Of a DNA stretch of 64,000 nucleotides, positions 57,171 through 64,000 are shown one piece after another. Where the stretch lies: contig NZ_SIZZ01000001.1 in assembly GCF_004322705.1 (NCBI RefSeq), positions 1,054,001-1,118,000 on the forward strand, written 5' to 3'. The stretch is from Dyella terrae. GTDB taxonomy: Bacteria > Pseudomonadota > Gammaproteobacteria > Xanthomonadales > Rhodanobacteraceae. The position numbers and the translations under genes were made by a program. Every line of letters starts with the position of its first letter. Position 1 is the stretch's first letter. The notes beneath the pieces were generated by a model, which had not been told where the DNA came from, searched no databases, and saw nothing but the letters and a program-made list of their open reading frames with translations.

Positions 57171-57794
57171 ATGACCGAGGAGCGCGTTGTCGCGCTGGCC
57201 GGCCTCTTCCAGGCCACCGCCCTCACCCAACAACTCGCCAGCGAAGGACGCTGCGACGAGACGGCCTTCGACGCCAGCATCGCCAGCGTGTTTCGCATCG
57301 ATGCGCCGTCAGTCGTTGGCGTTTATGGACATGTCTCGGCGGTTCGCCTTGGCCTGCGCCAGTTGATTGCCCAGCTGGATGACAACGCGCGCGACATGGC
57401 CATCACGCGCATGGCCGTCACGGTGATGCGACTCGAGCGCAGCCTCTCGCGCAATCGCGCGCTGACTGACGACCTGCAGAAAGGCATCGTGTCGGCCCAG
57501 CGCCAGGTCGAGCATTTCGGTCAGAATTCGGCCCAGGTCACCAAGCGACTGGCCGATCTGTATGCGTCCACGCTGTCCACGCTCAAGCCGCGCGTCATGG
57601 TGACCGGCAATCCGCAGCAGCTTCAGCAACCGGCCGTTGTCGAGAAGGTGCGCGCGAGTCTGCTCGCCGCAGTTCGCTCGGCCGTGCTCTGGCGTCAGGT
57701 CGGTGGCCGCCAGTGGCAGCTGCTGATCAATCGCAAACAGTGCAGCATGATTGCACGTGGATTGCTGACGGGATCGACGCTGGATAACGGCTGA
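57171..57794 (+). CDS. hflD: High-frequency lysogenization protein HflD
   Basis: 207-residue helical peripheral membrane protein: ALAGLFQATALTQQLASEG, SVFRIDAPSVVGVYG, GLRQLIAQLDD and ITRMAVTVMRLERSL are HflD features. It binds phage CII in E. coli; the native role is unknown. A GTG at 57153 overlapping the mnmA stop is an alternative start. Ends 5 bp from the convergent LysR gene. Confidence 0.9.
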   Translation: MTEERVVALAGLFQATALTQQLASEGRCDETAFDASIASVFRIDAPSVVGVYGHVSAVRLGLRQLIAQLDDNARDMAITRMAVTVMRLERSLSRNRALTDDLQKGIVSAQRQVEHFGQNSAQVTKRLADLYASTLSTLKPRVMVTGNPQQLQQPAVVEKVRASLLAAVRSAVLWRQVGGRQWQLLINRKQCSMIARGLLTGSTLDNG

Positions 57795-57799
57795 GTTCT

Positions 57800-58708
57800 T
57801 CAGCCTGTCTCGATAACGCGCAGGCCCGGGCGCTGCCGGGCCACTTTGCGAAGCAGATCGGCGAAAGCCTGCAGATCGGTGTGCCACGGCGAAGCTTCAC
57901 GCCAATAGAGCGCAATTTCGCGCCCAGGCGCCTGCCCTCGAATCTTGGCCAGTGCCACGTCGGGCATGGATGCCAGTCGATCATGAGCCAGCGCCGGGAC
58001 GAGCGCGTAACCGCCACGCAATCCCACCAGCGCCGCAAGGCTCTCGAGACTCACATCCTGCACGTGACCGCCACCAAGCACATGGTCGGCGTGGCTTTCG
58101 GTCATCAGCGTCGCCTCGCCTGCGTCCAGCTGATCAAGCGCAATCGTCTTGCGCGATGCCAGCGGATGATCGGTGCGAAGCATGATCTCCCAGGGCTCGA
58201 AAAACAGCGGGCGCATCGCGATACCGCTGACCGCCGCGGACGGCGGTGCCAACACCGCATCCAGCTCACCCTCCTGCAGACGCCGGATCAATCCGCGTGG
58301 CTTGCCTTCGGAAATGCTCAGGCGCGCGCCGGGAAAATGCTGCGGGAACGGCGCGATCAGATGCGGCAGCAGATACGGCCCAAGCGTGGCCAGCACACCC
58401 AGTCGCAACTCGCCCCCAAAGGCGGTTTCTCCTGCCTTCGCCGCCTGCTGCAGATGCTCGGCGGCCAGCAGCACCGCATCGATCTGCTCAAGGAGCCGCT
58501 GCCCACCGGCGGTCGGCACGACACGTCGGCCACCACGCTCGAACAAGGGCGTCCCGAGCGCCTGCTCCACTTTCTGCACCTGGTGCGACAAGCCCGAGGG
58601 GCTGATGTGCATGGCACGCGCCGCGCTGTTGAAGCTGCCATGCCGCCGCACGGCCTGGACCAGCATGAGGTCGCGGAGGGAGACGACGGAGAGGTGGGAG
58701 GAAATCAT
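57800..58708 (-). CDS. LysR-family regulator, OxyR-like without redox cysteines
   Basis: 302 residues. N-terminal HTH (LRDLMLVQAVRRHGSFNSAARAMHISPSGLSHQVQKVEQALGTPLFERGGRRVV) and a LysR substrate domain (GELRLGVLATLGPYLLPHLIAPFPQHFPGARLSISEG). The arrangement GEATLMTESHADHVLGGGHVQDVSLESLAALVGLRGGYALVPALA resembles OxyR, but the two redox Cys (around LMLEDGHCLRDQ in OxyR) are absent. So it is an OxyR-type paralogue with another signal. The ATG at 58708 is preferred over a long in-frame extension. Confidence 0.88.
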   Translation of the reverse strand: MISSHLSVVSLRDLMLVQAVRRHGSFNSAARAMHISPSGLSHQVQKVEQALGTPLFERGGRRVVPTAGGQRLLEQIDAVLLAAEHLQQAAKAGETAFGGELRLGVLATLGPYLLPHLIAPFPQHFPGARLSISEGKPRGLIRRLQEGELDAVLAPPSAAVSGIAMRPLFFEPWEIMLRTDHPLASRKTIALDQLDAGEATLMTESHADHVLGGGHVQDVSLESLAALVGLRGGYALVPALAHDRLASMPDVALAKIRGQAPGREIALYWREASPWHTDLQAFADLLRKVARQRPGLRVIETG

Positions 58709-58725
58709 GGGGGCATAGTAGGGAG

Positions 58726-58753
58726 AAACGGGGAACGGAGGAACGGGGAACGG
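58726..58753. repeat. G/A-rich dispersed motif, tandem copies
   Basis: Two tandem copies of AACGGGGAACGGAGG-like sequence upstream of the LysR gene, followed by GGTCAATGGTGAATGGTGAATGG short tandem repeats. Similar strings occur at 14328-14360 and 58887-58909. Confidence 0.5.
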
Positions 58754-58821
58754 AAGAGCGGTCAATGGTGAATGGTGAATGGGGTGAAGCCGTGACTTCA
58801 CCTTGTGGCTTTCACTTCCCC

Positions 58822-58853
58822 AAAAAAAGAGCCCGGCCGAAGCCGGGCTCTCT
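58822..58853 (-). terminator. acnB terminator
   Basis: AGAGCCCGGC and GCCGGGCTCT, loop TTCG on the minus strand, followed by seven T's on that strand. Lies about 70 bp after the acnB stop. Confidence 0.88.
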
Positions 58854-58886
58854 TAGTTGCCTCAGGGGTTGGGGAAACGAGCTCTT

Positions 58887-58909
58887 ACCGTTCCCCGTTT
58901 CCCGTTTAC
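58887..58909. repeat. G/A-rich dispersed motif, inverted copy
   Basis: ACCGTTCCCCGTTTCCCGTT on the plus strand, the reverse complement of the motif at 58726-58753 and 14328-14360. It sits between acnB and its terminator. Confidence 0.45.
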
Positions 58910-58923
58910 AGGCCGTCATGCCG

Positions 58924-61515
58924 TCATGCCGTCACCGAATCCGCCACATCCTTGAACTCGGCAATCTGGTCGAAGTTCATGTAGCGGTAGATCTTCTCGC
59001 CATTGGCGTTGATCACGCCGATGTCGGTCATGTACTCGTCCTTGGTCGGGATGCGGCCGAGGCGCGAGCAGATGGCGGCGAGTTCGGCCGAACCGAGGTA
59101 CACGTTGGTGTTCTTGCCCAGGCGGTTCGGGAAGTTGCGGGTGCTGGTCGACATCACGGTGGCGCCTTCGCGCACCTGTGCCTGGTTGCCCATGCACAGC
59201 GAGCAGCCCGGCATTTCCATGCGCGCGCCGGCGGTACCGAGCACGCCGTAGTGGCCTTCCTCGGTCAGCTGCTGCTGGTCCATCTTCGTCGGCGGGGCCA
59301 CCCACAGGCGGGTCGGGATGTCGCGCTTGCCTTCGAGCAGCTTCGAAGCGGCGCGGAAGTGGCCGATGTTGGTCATGCACGAGCCGATGAACACTTCGTC
59401 GATCTTGGCACCGGCGACGTCGGAGAGCGTCTTCACGTCATCCGGGTCGTTCGGGCAGGCCACGATCGGCTCATGCACGTCAGCCAGGTCGATCTCGATG
59501 ACGGCGGCGTATTCGGCATCGGCATCCGGCTCAAGCAGCTGCGGGTTGGCGAGCCACTCTTCCATCTTCTTGATGCGACGTGCCAGCGAACGCGCGTCCT
59601 GGTAACCCTGGGCGATCATGACCTTCAGCAGCGTGATGTTGCTGTTGAGGTATTCAATGATCGGCGCCTTGTCCAGATGCACGGTGCAGCCGGCGGCCGA
59701 ACGCTCGGCCGACGCATCGGACAGCTCGAACGCCTGCTCCACCTTCAGGTTCGGCAGGCCTTCGATTTCCAGAATGCGGCCCGAGAAGATGTTCTGCTTG
59801 CCCTGCTTGGCCACCGTCAGCAGGCCCTGCTTGATGGCGTAAAGCGGAATGGCGTTGACCAGGTCACGCAGCGTGACGCCTGGCTGCAGTTCGCCCTTGA
59901 AGCGCACCAGCACGGATTCGGGCATGTCCAGCGGCATCACGCCCGTGGCAGCGGCGAAGGCCACCAGGCCCGAGCCGGCCGGGAACGAAATGCCAATCGG
60001 GAAACGCGTGTGGCTGTCGCCGCCGGTGCCGACGGTGTCGGGCAGCAGCATGCGGTTGAGCCAGGAGTGGATCACGCCGTCGCCCGGACGCAGCGAGATG
60101 CCGCCACGGGTCGAGATGAAGGCCGGCAGCTCGTGGTGGGTCTTCACGTCCACGGGCTTCGGATAGGCGGCGGTGTGGCAGAACGACTGCATCACGAGGT
60201 CAGACGAGAAGCCCAGGCAGGCCAGGTCCTTCAGCTCGTCGCGGGTCATCGGGCCGGTGGTGTCCTGCGAACCCACCGAGGTCATCTTCGGCTCGCAATA
60301 GGTGCCCGGACGCACGCCCTCGCCTTCCGGCAGGCCGCATGCACGACCGACCATCTTCTGCGCCAGCGTGTAGCCCTTGCCGGTATCGGCCGGGTTCTGC
60401 GGCAGGCGGAACAGCTCCGAAGGAGCCAGGCCCAGCGCTTCACGCGCCTTGGCGGTGAGGCCACGGCCAATGATCAGCGGAATGCGGCCACCGGCGCGCA
60501 CTTCGTCGAACAGCACGTCGGACTTCACCTGGAACTCGGCGATCACTTCACCGTTCTTCAGCGCCTTGCCGTCGTACGGACGCAGCTCAATCACATCGCC
60601 CATGTCCATCTTCGACACGTCGAGTTCAATCGGCAGCGCGCCGGCGTCTTCCATCGTGTTGTAGAAAATCGGGGCAATCTTGCTGCCCAGGCACACGCCA
60701 CCGAAGCGCTTGTTCGGAATGAAGGGGATGTCCTCACCCGTCCACCACAGCACCGAGTTGGTGGCCGACTTGCGGCTGGAACCCGTGCCGACGACGTCGC
60801 CGACGTAAGCCACGAGGTGACCCTGGTTCTTCAGATCGAGGATCTGCTGGATCGGACCGCGCTTGCCGTCTTCTTCCGGCTGGAACGGCGCGCCGTCGCG
60901 CTTGTTCTTGAGCATCGCCAGGGCGTGCAGCGGGATGTCCGGACGCGTGGTGGCATCGGGGGCCGGCGACAGGTCGTCGGTGTTGGTTTCGCCCGGCACC
61001 TTGAACACGGTGATGGTCAGGCTCTCGGGCACTTCCGGGCGGCTGGTGAACCACTCGGCATCGGCCCAGCTCTGCAGCACGGCCTTGGCGTTGGCATTGC
61101 CCTTGTCGGCCTTGTCCTTGACGTCGTGGAACGCGTCGAACATCAGCAGCGTGCTCTTGAGCGCCGTGGCGGCGATGCCACCGACCTGCGCGTCGTCGAG
61201 CAGCTCGATCAGCGGGTGGATGTTGTAGCCGCCGAGCATGGTGCCCAGCAGCTCGGTCGCCTTCTCGCGCGAAATCAGCGCGCACTTTTCGGTACCGAAT
61301 GCCACGGCGGCGAGGTAGGACGCCTTGACCTTGGCGGCATCGTCCACGCCAGCCGGCACGCGGTGGGTGATCAGGTCGACCAGGAAAGTCTCTTCGCCAG
61401 CCGGCGGGTTCTTCAGCAGTTCGATCAGGTCGGCAGTCTGCTGGGCCGACAGCGGCAGCGCGGGGATACCCTGGGCGGCGCGTTCGGCGACGTGTTGGCG
61501 ATAAGCGTTGAGCAT
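58924..61515 (-). CDS. acnB: Aconitate hydratase B (also 2-methylisocitrate dehydratase)
   Basis: TCA-cycle aconitase of the AcnB type, 863 residues (E. coli 865). N-terminal HEAT-like domain ([22 protein letters not shown]), swivel domain near the N-terminus, then the catalytic core with [28 protein letters not shown], the 4Fe-4S ligands in [13 protein letters not shown] and CSLCMGNQ, and [10 protein letters not shown]. The ATG at 61515 with AGGACGAGAAC upstream fits the AcnB N-terminus; an extension to 61560 adds non-homologous residues. Divergent from acnA. Confidence 0.96.
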   Translation of the reverse strand: MLNAYRQHVAERAAQGIPALPLSAQQTADLIELLKNPPAGEETFLVDLITHRVPAGVDDAAKVKASYLAAVAFGTEKCALISREKATELLGTMLGGYNIHPLIELLDDAQVGGIAATALKSTLLMFDAFHDVKDKADKGNANAKAVLQSWADAEWFTSRPEVPESLTITVFKVPGETNTDDLSPAPDATTRPDIPLHALAMLKNKRDGAPFQPEEDGKRGPIQQILDLKNQGHLVAYVGDVVGTGSSRKSATNSVLWWTGEDIPFIPNKRFGGVCLGSKIAPIFYNTMEDAGALPIELDVSKMDMGDVIELRPYDGKALKNGEVIAEFQVKSDVLFDEVRAGGRIPLIIGRGLTAKAREALGLAPSELFRLPQNPADTGKGYTLAQKMVGRACGLPEGEGVRPGTYCEPKMTSVGSQDTTGPMTRDELKDLACLGFSSDLVMQSFCHTAAYPKPVDVKTHHELPAFISTRGGISLRPGDGVIHSWLNRMLLPDTVGTGGDSHTRFPIGISFPAGSGLVAFAAATGVMPLDMPESVLVRFKGELQPGVTLRDLVNAIPLYAIKQGLLTVAKQGKQNIFSGRILEIEGLPNLKVEQAFELSDASAERSAAGCTVHLDKAPIIEYLNSNITLLKVMIAQGYQDARSLARRIKKMEEWLANPQLLEPDADAEYAAVIEIDLADVHEPIVACPNDPDDVKTLSDVAGAKIDEVFIGSCMTNIGHFRAASKLLEGKRDIPTRLWVAPPTKMDQQQLTEEGHYGVLGTAGARMEMPGCSLCMGNQAQVREGATVMSTSTRNFPNRLGKNTNVYLGSAELAAICSRLGRIPTKDEYMTDIGVINANGEKIYRYMNFDQIAEFKDVADSVTA

Positions 61516-61922
61516 GTTCTCGTCCTGATGGTTGAACTCGAGGATGACATCGCCGGTCATCCAGCCCTCGGCAGGACGGTGCTTGTGCAGCGTCGCGTGT
61601 GGACCTTGCGTGGGTCGGACGGGGCGCGAAGCCCGCCGCCATGCGGTTTCCCGGCGTTGTTACAGCTGCCTATTTTGCCAGCCGGGCCCAAACGGCCGCA
61701 ATCCGAGACGCCGTTTCCGCCTGCGTTCGAAATCTTGCATGGGGACAGGGCCAAATTGCGGACCTGAGCGCTTGAACGGTCACGACGAAGGCGCAAACTC
61801 GCCGGAATACGAAGGGAGGGGTTGCCTTTCCTTGCAATAACTCTCACGTTCGGTCTTCTAGGATCGTTCTGCTTCGCTCCCCCCGGGGCGTCCGCCAGAC
61901 TTACGCAACAGGAGTTATCCCC
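61516..61922. other. Divergent intergenic region between acnB and acnA
   Basis: 407 bp with no gene. It must hold promoters for both aconitases. I found no strong sigma-70 consensus. AGGAG lies just before the acnA ATG. Confidence 0.5.

Positions 61923-64000
<2,078 letters not shown>

Noticed and set aside
58765-61767. 1000-codon plus-strand frame opposite acnB
   Set aside because: Antisense shadow of acnB, caused by high GC at third positions; the acnB assignment is secure.

Overview
The window is GC-rich chromosomal DNA from a gammaproteobacterium, most likely Xanthomonadales and probably Rhodanobacteraceae (Dyella, Luteibacter or Rhodanobacter type). The evidence is a recJ-rpfE pair, the prfB-lysS pair, the adjacent acnB and acnA (rpfA) genes familiar from the Xanthomonas rpf region, the serC-pheA-aroA order, and several small proteins of Xanthomonadales type. 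The genus is an inference from gene content; no marker gene was compared.

Layout. 1-5.6 kb: the 3' part of an OprO/OprP-type porin, a YadA-type trimeric autotransporter, an orphan OmpR-type response regulator and an HU-like protein. 6.0-16.3 kb: a long minus-strand run asnB-prfB-lysS-yciI-bolA-smc-zipA; prfB has the classical programmed +1 frameshift. 16.4-21.2 kb: a plus-strand operon of a TolC-like channel, a HlyD-like adaptor and two ABC-2 permeases, with no ATPase gene. 21-28 kb: a SpoIIAA-like protein, a membrane diguanylate cyclase, recJ, rpfE and an ABC-F ATPase. 28-36 kb: agmatine-to-putrescine genes aguA-aguB, a TraB protein, a GH18 glycosidase, two monohaem cytochromes c, nfuA, phhB and a divergent CPBP-like membrane protein. 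36-41 kb: rluC divergent from rne, with a clear promoter and a roughly 300-nt rne leader. 41-46 kb: a gacA/uvrY-type regulator, a decayed DUF1254/DUF1214 gene, and the conserved block uvrC-pgsA-tRNA(Gly,Gly,Cys,Leu). 46-51 kb: a low-molecular-weight phosphatase, kdsB, aroA, pheA and serC. 51-58 kb: an FHA protein, a PHA-system protein, infA, clpA/clpS, nudJ-mnmA-hflD and a LysR regulator. 58.9-64 kb: divergent acnB and acnA, acnA running off the end.

The most notable observation is upstream of asnB. A 40-codon open frame carries eight Asn codons, six of them within ten codons. It is followed 24 nt after its stop by a perfect 14-bp hairpin. The last codons of the frame can pair over 11 bp with the 5' arm of that hairpin. 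This is the architecture of a ribosome-mediated attenuator, here apparently tuned to asparaginyl-tRNA. I know of no described Asn attenuator for asnB, but could not search.

Otherwise the window is mostly core metabolism and information processing, closely packed, with many 4-bp start/stop overlaps and many convergent gene ends separated by only a few bases.
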